Assembly: GCA_001606155.1 (NCBI GenBank)
Contig: LODT01000001.1
Span: 1,302,001-1,366,000 of the forward strand
DNA: 64,000 nt
Direction: 5' to 3'
DNA from: Tieghemostelium lacteum
Taxonomy: Eukaryota > Evosea > Eumycetozoa > Dictyosteliales > Raperosteliaceae
Shown: positions 39,281-50,468 of the stretch, piece after piece
Numbering within the stretch: position 1 is the stretch's first letter
How the letters are laid out: the number at the start of each line of letters is the position of its first letter
The notes under the pieces: generated by a model
The model's database searches: none
The model's input: the letters and a program-made list of their open reading frames with translations, nothing else
What the model was told of the DNA's origin: nothing
Made by a program: the position numbers and the translations under genes

Positions 39281-41977
39281 TTATTTCTGTTTTTGATATT
39301 GTTGAAATATTTCTTTAAACTCATCAGTATGTTTCATGTTATTTAAATATTTATCTAGATCCAATTCAGCATCATTTTCATTAAAACTAGTTGGAATATC
39401 TATATCTTCTAAAAGTTCATTTAATTCTGGATTAGAATCAACACCCAATTTCATATTTAATTCTTTTAATTGTTCAATATCATCATTATCAAAGTTCTCA
39501 TCTTTTAATAGATCAGGATTCTTAATGTATTCTGAAAATAATTGATTGAAATTCATATTACTATCCTTACTACTACTATTACTTTTATAAGTAACTTCAT
39601 CTTCATCCCTATATCTATATACCCCATCATCTCTATTGAATTGTGATTCTAAATTACTAATTCTACTAGATCCCATATGTCTACGTACACTATCTTCATC
39701 AAAATTCAATTTCTGTGCTGTCTCTAAGAAATCTTTCATTTGATTATGATCAACATTACCTGATCCACTATTACTACTACTATTGTTACTATATTTACTA
39801 TTACTATTACTACTACTACTACTACTACTATTATTATTAATAATATTTTGAGTTGCTTTTGAAGTTGACATTTTTTCTAAGATTTTCATAACATCATCTT
39901 CATTGTCTAAATTGAGACTTTCCAACTCTCGATCAGTAACACCATATTCTTCATCTTCATCAAAGTCATCCAACTCCATATTATTAAATTTCTTTAGGTT
40001 ATCTTGAAATTCTTTTTCTTCATTCTCCAAATCCATCATGGACATGTTAAAGTATTCTTCAGGATTACCTTTCATTGCATTTTTGAATTGTGGTAATAAA
40101 TCATTAAAACGTGCATCCAATTCCTTTACAGTGTCTTTTGGCATCTCATCTACAAGATTAGATAATTTAGACATATAATCACTAAATATTTCATTTTCCT
40201 CATTTTTACCTTTACCCAAAAGTTCCTCGGAATGGAATTTAGCCCACTTGTCAATGGCACCTTGACTTACAGGTTCACCATACTCATCCGTTGGTGTCTC
40301 TATATTACCATCTTGCCATACCACCTTCTCAGGAATACCCGAGTGAGCGTTAATCAATCTCTTTTCACGATCAATAAGTTTTTCAGTTTCCGATTGAGCA
40401 TACTTTTGAGAAGACTCTGACAACAATCTATCAAATTGATTTAAAACATCTGATAATGGTTCATTCTTTGAGAATACATCTAGATGTTCTCCTCCTTGTT
40501 CTTGCAGTTCTTCAATATACTTTCTATTTAGATATTCTTCACGTTCAGGTAACTTTTCAGTCATATCAAATCTCTGATTTTCACCATCATCTTCGTCATC
40601 AAATCTCATAATTTCATCATCATCGTCGTCATTTTCCATTTTTGCAACTTCCAATTCATCAAAATCTCTTTCACCATTAACTATATTACCACTGATTGGA
40701 CTGGTTTTTTGAATTTCCATTTCCTGGTCCTGTACAGTACCGCTACTAACTCCTCTTTCTAAAAGTTCATTAGGATCTTGATTATCATCTACATTTAACA
40801 TATCATCAAGAGAGAAGTCCTTTTCTTTAAATCTATTTTTTAAAATTTCTTTTTGTATTTCAATATCACGTTGTTCTTCGAGTTTTCTAATTTCACTGTA
40901 ATCCAATTCCTTGTTATCATCTTCATCCTCTTCATCAATATCACCCAAATCCACATCCAATTTCTCTTTAATTTGTTGTTTTAGTTCTGGAGTTATAGTC
41001 TCAGTTAGATACTTAAATTGTTCAGTTTTACCCAAAGCATCTGTTAGAATAGTTCCATAGTTCTCCATCAACTCTGATAATTCCTCTGTTCTACCATTTT
41101 CATTCAGTACCCTAACCATAGCCATACCAATATCCACATTTATAGGATGACTCTTTGGATATAATGTACCCATGATCTTAAATGCCTGTTTTAGGTAAGG
41201 TTCAGCTTCTTTATATTTACCTTCCTCTACTAAATACTCTGAATAGTTACTATAAGAAACACCCAAAAGTTCATCTTTAAGCCACATATTCTTATTTCTC
41301 TTAAAAACCGTTGGATTGAATTGATAGAATTCCTTCCAATACACTTCCAACAAATCGATACTTTGTTTACATTTCATTAAAGCTTCATCATATCTCTCCA
41401 ATCTCACTAGAGACTCTGCTGAATTATTTAAAAGAATTGCATAATCTCTTAAATCAATCTTTGATCTATCCGACACAAACACACATCTAGTATGTACCAA
41501 AGCCCTATTAAAAGACTCCAAAGCCTCTTTCCAACGTTGATTCTCTTGATGTGTAAAACCAATAGCACTCAAAGCTTTTCCTAATTTAACCTCTTTATCA
41601 ATTAAATCAGGGTCTGTTAACTTTCTCTGTGATGACACAGGAACTAGAAAATCCAGAGTACTATCAGTCTCATATGGTGGAGGTCTTGGTACAAAAGGCT
41701 CTTGTTTTGATGGATCATATAAATTAAAATTCAAATTTTCTTCTTTTTCAATACTAGTTGAATAAAATGATTTTAATCTATTATTTATGCTATTACTATT
41801 GTTATTATTATTATTCCATATTAATGTACTTTTTGATTTGGTATTGTTATTGTAGTTGTAAATTGATGATAATCCAATATTCTTTAATGAATTTATAGTA
41901 TAATTCAAACAAACATTACTTGTTGGTTTATATTTAAATAAATTTAAATATTTACTGTTACAAAGTAGTTTATTCAT
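39281..41977 (-). CDS. Mitochondrial TPR protein with acidic C-terminal region
   Basis: 898 residues in one exon. The first 70 residues are basic and Asn-rich, ending RLKSFYSTS, which suggests a mitochondrial presequence. Residues 130-310 contain tetratricopeptide units (IGFTHQENQRWKEALESFNRAL, AESLVRLERYDEALMKCKQSI, YLVEEGKYKEAEPYLKQAFKI). The remainder is strongly acidic with Asn/Ser runs and short conserved-looking segments (GIPEKVVWQDGNIETP, GEPVSQGAIDKWAKFHSEELLG). I cannot name a specific orthologue; it is likely an adaptor inside mitochondria. Confidence 0.75.
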   Translation of the reverse strand: MNKLLCNSKYLNLFKYKPTSNVCLNYTINSLKNIGLSSIYNYNNNTKSKSTLIWNNNNNNSNSINNRLKSFYSTSIEKEENLNFNLYDPSKQEPFVPRPPPYETDSTLDFLVPVSSQRKLTDPDLIDKEVKLGKALSAIGFTHQENQRWKEALESFNRALVHTRCVFVSDRSKIDLRDYAILLNNSAESLVRLERYDEALMKCKQSIDLLEVYWKEFYQFNPTVFKRNKNMWLKDELLGVSYSNYSEYLVEEGKYKEAEPYLKQAFKIMGTLYPKSHPINVDIGMAMVRVLNENGRTEELSELMENYGTILTDALGKTEQFKYLTETITPELKQQIKEKLDVDLGDIDEEDEDDNKELDYSEIRKLEEQRDIEIQKEILKNRFKEKDFSLDDMLNVDDNQDPNELLERGVSSGTVQDQEMEIQKTSPISGNIVNGERDFDELEVAKMENDDDDDEIMRFDDEDDGENQRFDMTEKLPEREEYLNRKYIEELQEQGGEHLDVFSKNEPLSDVLNQFDRLLSESSQKYAQSETEKLIDREKRLINAHSGIPEKVVWQDGNIETPTDEYGEPVSQGAIDKWAKFHSEELLGKGKNEENEIFSDYMSKLSNLVDEMPKDTVKELDARFNDLLPQFKNAMKGNPEEYFNMSMMDLENEEKEFQDNLKKFNNMELDDFDEDEEYGVTDRELESLNLDNEDDVMKILEKMSTSKATQNIINNNSSSSSSSNSNSKYSNNSSSNSGSGNVDHNQMKDFLETAQKLNFDEDSVRRHMGSSRISNLESQFNRDDGVYRYRDEDEVTYKSNSSSKDSNMNFNQLFSEYIKNPDLLKDENFDNDDIEQLKELNMKLGVDSNPELNELLEDIDIPTSFNENDAELDLDKYLNNMKHTDEFKEIFQQYQKQK
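39801..39838. repeat. (TAC/TAG)n trinucleotide run coding poly-Ser
   Basis: A run of TAC/ACT units on the plus strand encodes a serine run on the minus strand within the TPR protein, next to a short Asn run. It is an ordinary dictyostelid coding microsatellite. Confidence 0.85.
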
Positions 41978-42092
41978 TTACTTTGACTCAAAAGATGTAA
42001 AAAATAAAAAAAAAAAACAAATCAATCAAAACCCTTCTTTCGGTCGGTTTTTTGAATTTTTAATACACATTTTGATAACTTTCAACCACACA

Positions 42093-42863
42093 ATGAATAA
42101 AAATAAAAATCAAAAAAGAAAGTTTGAAGATATATATAAAGAAGAAATAGAAGATGAAGAAATAGTAGAAGATGATAAAGAGGTAGATGAAGATGAAGAG
42201 GAAGAATATAATAATGATAATATAGAGGAAAATGATGAAGAAGAAATAAATGAAGATGACGACGAAAATACAGACGATAAACCAAAACAACCTAAAAAAG
42301 TTATAAATATACAACCAATGTCTAAAGATAGAATATTGAAATTAAAAGAAGAGAATGAAAATAAAGGTGTAATATATATGTCAAGTATACCTGCAAAAAT
42401 GCAACCAGCAAAACTTAAACATTTACTATTGAAACATGGTAATGTAACTAGAATGCACTTGATAAAAGCAAATGTAGATAGAAAAGCATTCAGAAACGAT
42501 ATGTTTAAAGAAGGTTGGATAGAGTTTGATGACAAACGTGTAGCTAGAAAAATTGCAAATACATTAAATTCTGAACCTATGGGTGGAAAACTTCGTGATA
42601 TTCATCGTGATTGTTTGTGGAATCTTAGATATCTACCAAAATTCAAGTGGCATCATTTACTAGATAAATTAGTAACTAAACGTGTGGAAAGAGATAAAAG
42701 ACTACGTCTTGAATTAACTAAAGTCAGAAAAGACAATTCTGAGCTCTTTGAAGAATTGGAGAAATCTAAACACATTAATATGAAACCAAATGCCTCTGAA
42801 AAACAAAGACCAGTTCTCAGAACATTTAAACAAAGAAAAACTCATGATGAAAAAGATCTCTAA
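42093..42863 (+). CDS. abt1: ABT1/ESF2 ribosome-biogenesis RNA-binding protein
   Basis: 256 residues from the ATG at 42093; the frame opens upstream only from TTG. An acidic N-terminus (residues 10-75) is followed by an RRM of the ABT1/Esf2 type: GVIYMSSIPAKMQPAKLKHLL, GWIEFDDKRVARKIANTLN, GGKLRDIHRDCLWNLRYLPKFKW and the basic helix VERDKRLRLEL. Esf2 acts in the nucleolus with the small-subunit processome and stimulates the helicase Dbp8 in early 18S rRNA processing. The call is firm. Confidence 0.93.
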   Translation: MNKNKNQKRKFEDIYKEEIEDEEIVEDDKEVDEDEEEEYNNDNIEENDEEEINEDDDENTDDKPKQPKKVINIQPMSKDRILKLKEENENKGVIYMSSIPAKMQPAKLKHLLLKHGNVTRMHLIKANVDRKAFRNDMFKEGWIEFDDKRVARKIANTLNSEPMGGKLRDIHRDCLWNLRYLPKFKWHHLLDKLVTKRVERDKRLRLELTKVRKDNSELFEELEKSKHINMKPNASEKQRPVLRTFKQRKTHDEKDL

Positions 42864-42997
42864 TAAATTTCATTTATTACATTTCAAAAATTATTTATTT
42901 AATTATTTTACTAAAATAATTTTCATTGAATTTCTTTTATAATAATAATTTGATCAAGATTTTTAAAAATCAAAAATTAAAAATCAAACAATTAATT

Positions 42998-45001
42998 ATG
43001 ACTTATTTAACACAATTTCAAAATTATTATAATAGTTTTTTTAATGTTATTGCAGAGAATGTAAAAACAGTTTATATGCCACCTGGTGTTATTAGAGTTC
43101 TATTAAACTATTTAATAGAACTAGATTATAAAGTTTCTAGAGGAATACGTGGTGATAGAAATGGTGATATAAGTCAAATTTTAAAGTTATCTTTAGTTTG
43201 TAAAGAATGGTGTCCTGCTGTAGCCATGTTACACTATAGAAAAGTTAGAATTGAATCTCCAGAGGATTTAATTTATATAGAAAATCTGAAAGCTAATGGT
43301 ATATGGGGTGGTCATAAATTCAATTTTCAATCACTGGAGATATATATACCATTTCTGACAAAAGAGTACCTTGATGACAACGATTTCCATAAGCATAGTA
43401 CACCTAAACAAGAATATCTAAAGTTATTATCCAAGGTGGAATCTATAGGTCATTATGAAAACGTGTCTGTTAAATTCAATTACAATCATTCTTTGTGTGA
43501 GTTTATAGAGTACTATAGATTGTCAAAAGTGGCTCTAAGTGAACCTCACCAATTACAGTTTTATAAGTATATTGAAGCTATATTAGTAAAGATGAATATG
43601 AAGTATATTGATATGGAACTAGACCCATTTCAAACTTATCACAATTTAGTAGATTTCAATACATTTTGTAAATGTAATCAATTGGTTAGACTTAATCTAA
43701 TGAATCAGAGTTTATGCTATATAAACTTAGAATGTGTTGCACAACAACTAAAGTCATCATTAGTGTATCTGAAATTGAATAATACAAAATTGTGTATCCA
43801 GACTCTTGGTAAATTCCTTCTGAATCAAAATACAGTACTAGAGAGTCTATTCATTAATTTTAATAATATAAAGGATATGGGCTCAAAGATACTGGTTGGG
43901 TATCTCTATGAAATGACATCATTGACTGAACTATCATGTTCTAATAATAACATTACTGATGGATCTTTGAATGAATGGTCAGAATATCTAAGTAGTAATA
44001 CAAGTTTACAGAGTTTAGATATATCACTTAACCAAATGAATGCTAGTGTTCTAGTTAAAAGTCTATCAGAACACTCTGGTATAAAGTATCTTAATATCAG
44101 TCAAATGATGGAATCTAAGAATCATGAAGATCTCCAAATGGGCCTAACAAAAACCAATTTATTGTCACTTAATATCAGTGGATTATCATTTAGTAATTTT
44201 CAAGAATCAATCTATTTCTCTAAACATTTAAAAGTTTTAGATATCAGTTATAGTCAAGTAATGAATTTACATCTACTAGAAATATCAATTAAACAATTGG
44301 TAGTAGTTGAACATGTAAATTTAATCCAATGCCTGAACCCCTCAAGATATGAACCTGATGAAATGGCACCATTCTTAAACGCTCTATTCCTAACTTCACC
44401 ATCCCTCAAGAGGGTAAATCTATCATTATGTGGATTACAAACTTTAGATGGTAAAGTTATTGCAAATTGTCTAAAATTCAACAAAAGTTCATGTGAGTCA
44501 TTAATACTAGCTTCTAATATCTTATTAAGTGCTGGTTCAAGATACATTTTCAAAGCATTAAAGTATAATACTAAAATCAAGGAAATTGATTTACAAGGAA
44601 ACAAAATCTATCCAAAAGATGAAAAGGATAAATGGCCATTCATATTCGAATCCAATACCTTAACCACTCTGAACCTATCCGGAAATATCTTAAACTTCAA
44701 ATCAGATATTGATTTTACTAAATTTATAGAGGCACTAAGAAAACTAAATAATTTAAAGTCACTTTCCATTCTAATATGGCATAGCTCAAGCAAAAATTTC
44801 TCAGATCTATTGGTAGAAACATTTTCAAAATTTAAATCCCTTCATTATTTAACATTAGGGTAAGTCTTACAAATAATGAAATTATAAATTATAATATTTT
44901 ATATTAATAGTTAATTATAATATAGAACTCGTTTACCAAAGGATATGGATAAAAGATTACAAGAAAGGTTAAGTAAATATTTTTATTGTTCAGATTATTA
45001 A
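42998..45001 (+). CDS. Leucine-rich-repeat protein with F-box-like N-terminus
   Basis: Exons 42998-44859 and 44926-45001 joined by a 66-nt intron (GTAAGT...ATAG) give 645 residues. The N-terminus VIRVLLNYLIELDYK ... LKLSLVCKEWCPAVAMLHYRKV is F-box-like. From about residue 235 LRRs of the RNase-inhibitor type follow: LVYLKLNNTKL, LESLFINFNNI, LTELSCSNNNI, LQSLDISLNQM, LKRVNLSLCGL, IKEIDLQGNKI and LTTLNLSGNIL. It probably recruits targets to an SCF ubiquitin ligase; the target is unknown. The true start is an ATG at 42998; upstream opens from TTG only. Confidence 0.8.
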
Positions 45002-45368
45002 AAAGAAGAAGTTCAGTAGTTACTATAATTTCATTTTCTTGGAAAAATTTTTTAATATGGAAATTTAGATTAAATTTCAATTAAATAAACAAAACGTAAT
45101 TGTTGTATATGTCTTCTCTGGAACCAACACACCGAAGGAAAAAAAGAAATCTTAAAAGATGCATCCAAAGTGTCACGTTTTTTAATTTTTTCTTTTTTTT
45201 TCGATAATCAAACTCATTCAAAGTGTTAAATTCTCTGAGATTTTTTTTTTTTTTCAAATTAAATACCAAAAACAACAACTCATCTTTTAGAACAACAATA
45301 TTTATTTGATTTCATTTTTCAAATAATATTAATTTATTTATATATATTCTAGAAAAAAAGAATAAAAG
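45002..45368. promoter_or_regulatory. Spacer and promoter of the ABCC transporter gene
   Basis: 367 nt without an open frame of note. A GC-richer patch at about 45108-45180 (CTTCTCTGGAACCAACACAC and CATCCAAAGTGTCACG) stands out from the T-runs around it and may be regulatory. Nothing else is seen. Confidence 0.4.
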
Positions 45369-48300
45369 ATGTTTTGTGGTGAAAATGTTCCATTTCATGT
45401 ATGGAACAAAGGGGACTTTACAATGTGTTTTGAAGACAGTGTTGTAATGACAATTCCCGCCATGTTCCTACTTGTATTCGGACTCAAAAGACTCTATGAT
45501 CTCGAAACTAAAAAACCAGATCTTTTCACCTTCACTCAACTCAAAAGAGATTTCCAAACATGGAAAAAATCAATTCAACTAGAGGTTATAGTATCACTGT
45601 TATTAGTTGCATGGAAAGTGCTTTTCATGGTAATCTCCATTTCAGTCTATCACTCACTCCCCTATATCCTCGTTTACAGTATAGTCACCTTCCTTCAATG
45701 GCTTATTGCCTTTTGTCTCATGTATCTAGAATTAAAAAAAGGTGAATCACGTTCATGGGAAATTCGTATCTTTTGGCTTCTAGCCTTCATAACTGCTACC
45801 ATAAAACTAAGAACCCTAACTCTAGGTATTTTTGGTGTATGTATAAATATTTAAACTTTAACTATAAATCCTTAATTTTTGGTATTAATATCTTCTAAAT
45901 TTATAATGAATTTTAGCAAACAGATACAGTTGTATCATTTTTAGAGTATTTTTCATTTATTGGAGGATATTGTTTGATTTTGATATTGTCAGTTACAGGT
46001 GTATTGTTTTTCGATCCTGGATTATATGAGAATCTAGGTGAAGGTGCAGGTATAATGAAAGAAGAGAATGCTAATATATTCAGTAGATTTACATTTTGGT
46101 GGATGAATTCTGTATTATTACAAGGATACAAGAAATCATTGGAAATTCAAGATGTACCACGTCTGACAAAGATTGATGAGTCTAATTTATTGTCTGAGAA
46201 ATTTGAAAAGGCATGGGAGAAACAATTGGAAAAACCAAATCCATCACTACCATGGGCTTTAGCAGAGGCTTTTGGACCACATTTCTACATCAGTGCAATT
46301 TTCAAAATTATACAAGATTCATTGATATTCGTTGGACCTATACTGTTGTCAAAGGTTATCTCCTTTGTGACTGTTGGTCAACATGGTGGAGGTGGTTCGA
46401 CATATGATGGTCTACTATATGTCTTTTTGTATTTTATAACACCTGTTATTCAATCTCTTGCACTTCACCAGTATTTCCATAGATGTTTCAGAGTTGGTAT
46501 GTGGTTGAGATCAGCTGTTGTTACTAGTGTCTATAAAAAGTCACTTAGAACCTCATTGAGAGAGGGTACAACTATAGGTGAAATTGTCAATCTCATGTCT
46601 GTCGATGCTCAAAAGTTTATGGATTTGTGTCCTTATTTACATATGATTTGGTCAGCTGTCTTACAGATTGCTGTTGCACTTATACTGTTATATCTTCAGT
46701 TGGGTCCTGCAGTATTCGCAGGTTTGGCAGTCATGTTAATCATGATTCCAATTAATTTGATCATAGGTCGTGTTGCAAAATCCAAGCAAACCCAATCCAT
46801 GCAACTCAAAGACAAGCGTATTAAAGCTGTCAATGAAGTACTAAATGGCATCAAAGTTATCAAACTTTACAGTTGGGAACAAAGTTTCATGAAACATGTC
46901 AAAGAAATTAGAGATTCTGAATTAAAAGTAATGACTATTATCAAGTATATTCAAGGTATTGGTTTGATTTTGTGGTCCATGTCACCAATTTTTGTCAGTA
47001 TTTCAACATTTACAGTATTCATTTTAAGTGGAAATACATTAACTGCTGCTATTGCATTCCCATGTCTATCTCTATTCAATGTCATGCAATTCCCAATTAA
47101 TATGTTACCATCTGTCATCTCTGGTATCATTGAGGCATCTGTATCAGTTCAACGTCTACAAAAGTTCCTTTTGAAACCAGACTTGAATCCAAATACAGTT
47201 CAGAAAGAAATTAAAGAACCTGGTGTAGCTGTAAAGATTGAAAATGCAGATTTACAATGGGAACATGGTAAACCATGTCTCCAAGGAATTAATCTAAAAG
47301 TAAACAAGGGTGAATTGATTGCAGTTGTAGGTCGTGTAGGATCTGGTAAATCATCTCTTGTCAGTGCTCTAATTGGTGATTTAGAGAAAAAATCTGGATC
47401 CCTTGCTATTAGTGGTTCCATTGCCCTTGTAACTCAACAAGCTTGGATTCAGAATGAAACTCTTCAGAATAATGTAGTATTTGCAAGTCAATTTAATCAA
47501 GAGAAATACGATAAAGTTGTGGAAGCTTGTTGTCTAGTTCCTGATATCAAGATCCTTCCAGGTGGTAACCAAACTGAGATTGGTGAGAAAGGTATAAATC
47601 TTTCAGGTGGTCAGAAACAAAGAGTATCATTAGCTAGATCAGTATATAATGATGCTGATATCTATCTATTTGATGATCCATTATCTGCTGTCGATGCACA
47701 TGTTGGTAAATCAATCTTTAAAGATGTCATTTCCAATCAAACTGGTCTATTGAAAGATAAAACTAGAATTTTAGTAACTCACGCTGTTCATTATCTACCC
47801 TATGTTGACAGAATTGTAATGATGAAAAATGGTAAAATTGTTGAAACTGGCACTTTTGATGAACTAATGAATAATAATGGTTCATTTGCCAAATTAATGT
47901 CACATGAAAGTAAAGAACAACTACATCAAGATGAAGAACAACAATCATCTGCTATTGCAACCCCAACTTTAAGTTCCTCAGGTAAAAATTTAGAAATTCC
48001 ATTAAATAATAGTAATAATAATAATAATATAACAACTACAACTAGTACAAGTACAACTAAAATATTAAAGAATTCAACAGATTCAAATAGTAGTAAGAAA
48101 GAAACTTCTTCTGAAGAGAAATTAGAAGAAGTTGAAGAGGATCTTGATGAGGATTCTAAATTGATTGATCAAGCTATTGTAGTTGATGGTGAAGGTACAA
48201 CTAAAGGTGATGATGAACATCATGATGATATGGAAGAGATTTTAATTGATAAACATGAAGATCAGTACAATGAAAGTGAAGAAATTGAAAAATCACCAAA

Positions 48301-50242
48301 GAACAAATTTGATAAATTAATGAAAAAACCATTGGGTATACTTAGGAATTTACCATCAAATATCAAATTGAGATCAGTTAGTAGTCCAGTACTCAGACAA
48401 CAACAACAACAAACTGATAAATCAAAGATTATTGCAAATGAGGCTAGACAAGAAGGTAAAGTCTCTTTGGCTGTATATTTCAGTTATTTCAAGGCTATTG
48501 GACCATATATCAGTACATTTATTATATTCTTCTTTGTTGCCACTCAGGTATTGTCTATTTTGGCAAATTGGTGGCTTAGTGTATGGTCAGATAATTCATC
48601 GACTGATTCTGGTAGTTCAAGTACTCCAATTGGAGAAAACCGTTCTAAATACTATTTGGGTATCTATGTTGCATTTTCAATGGCTGCCATTGCAAGTACA
48701 TTCTTTAGATCATTTGGTATGGTTATTGGATCAATTAAAGGGTCACAGTTATTCCATGAAAAGATGTTTGAGTCTGTTATTAGATCGCCAATGTCATTCT
48801 TTGATACCACTCCAATTGGTAGAATTCTAAATCGTTTCTCAAAGGATCAATTGACTATTGATGAATCTATTAATAGAACATTAGGTATGTTTTTGAATAC
48901 TTTCTGTCAGGTATTTGGTAGTATTTTAGTTATTGCTTTGGTATCTCCATTCATTATCATTGCATTGATTCCTGTTGGTGCATTGTTCTATTTCATTCAG
49001 AAATACTATCTTAACAGCAGTAGAGAACTCACTCGTTTGGAAGGTATCAGTCGTTCACCAATCTATGCACATTTCTCTGAGACACTTGCTGGTGTAGCTA
49101 CTATTCGTGCCTATGGTGAATCCAATAGATTTATTTCAGAAAATGAAAGATTACTAGACGACAATCAAAAATGTTATTACATTAATATCAGTGCAAATCG
49201 TTGGTTGGCTTTACGTTTGGAATTCCTTGGTGCTTGTATTGTAACCTCTACTGTATTGTATACTGTATTGAGTGCACATCATATCGCAGCTGGTACTGCT
49301 GGTTTAGTTATCACCTATGCTTTGGCTATCACTTCGAATATGAATTGGATGGTTAGAATGTCTTGTGATTTAGAAAACTCTGTAGTTTCCGTTGAGAGAA
49401 TTCAAGAGTACTGTCAATTGACTCCTGAAGCCGCTTTGATTGTTCCAAAAGATAAAAAAATTGAAAAATCTTGGCCTGCTCAAGGTGGTGTACAATTCAA
49501 GAATCTATGGCTCAAGTATCGTGAGGGTCTTGATCCAGTTCTAAGAGGTGTTGATTGTAACATTCAACCTAAACAAAAGGTTGGTATTGTAGGTAGAACT
49601 GGTGCTGGTAAGAGTTCACTCACCCAAGCTTTATTCCGTTTAGTTGAACCATCTCAAGGTACTATCGTTATCGATGGTCAAGATATCAAAGATCTAGGTT
49701 TACATACACTAAGATCAAGATTATCTATCATTCCACAAGATCCAGTACTCTTTGCTGGTACAGTTCGTTCCAATTTAGATCCATTCAAGAACTACACTGA
49801 TCTTCAAATTTGGGAGGCTTTAGAGAGAGCACATCTCAAGAAGGCCATTAAGGATTTAGATAGTGGTTTGGATAGTAATGTAATGGAAAATGGAGAGAAT
49901 TTCTCTGTTGGTCAAAGACAATTACTTTGTATGTCTAGAGCATTACTAAAGAAAGCTAAAATCATTATTTTGGATGAAGCAACTTCCTCTATTGATATTG
50001 AAAATGATGCTCTCATTCAAAATACCATCAGAACTGAGTTTACAGATTGCACCGTTTTAACTATTGCTCATCGTATCAATACTATAGCTACTTCTGATTT
50101 AGTTATGGTTATGGATAAAGGTGAATTGGTAGAATTTGATAGTCCAGATAATCTCTATGCTGATCAAGGTTCCATTTATCATTCTCTAGTTAAACGTTCT
50201 GAAGTTTCTGGTGATGATGATGAAGAAAATGAAAAACATTGA
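45369..50242 (+). CDS. ABC transporter, ABCC/MRP family
   Basis: Exons 45369-45836 and 45917-50242 (intron GTATGT...TTAG, 80 nt) give 1597 residues. An N-terminal TMD0-like set of five hydrophobic segments (residues 20-195) precedes two core modules. NBD1 has Walker A GRVGSGKSS (about 627), LSGGQKQR and LFDDPLSAVDAH. NBD2 has GRTGAGKSS (about 1380), the atypical signature FSVGQRQ and ILDEATSSID. The second TMD has the family's PMSFFDTTPIGRILNRFSKD. The acidic linker after NBD1 (about 830-990) is long and repetitive. Likely an exporter of glutathione conjugates or other organic anions, at plasma or vacuolar membrane. GST genes in the window could supply substrates, but that is speculation. Confidence 0.95.
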
Positions 50243-50468
50243 TTTTAAAATAAAACTAGTACAATATATTTGTATATTTTAAATGTGAAAAAACTCATTC
50301 ATAAATTGTATCCGAGAGTACAACAGAAACAAGAAATTATTAATTAAACTGGAAAAAAAATGTAAAGAAACTAGGGAAAGAACAGAATACCAGAATTGAA
50401 AACAAGAGGTAATATGGGTTTATATTATAACTTGGAAATTTAAGTTATTTTTGTTTGTATAGTACAAT

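Noticed and set aside
42060-42535. Several open frames on the minus strand opposite the ABT1 N-terminus
   Set aside because: They are antisense shadows of GAA/GAT-rich coding sequence, with Ser/Phe/Leu-rich products that look like no protein.
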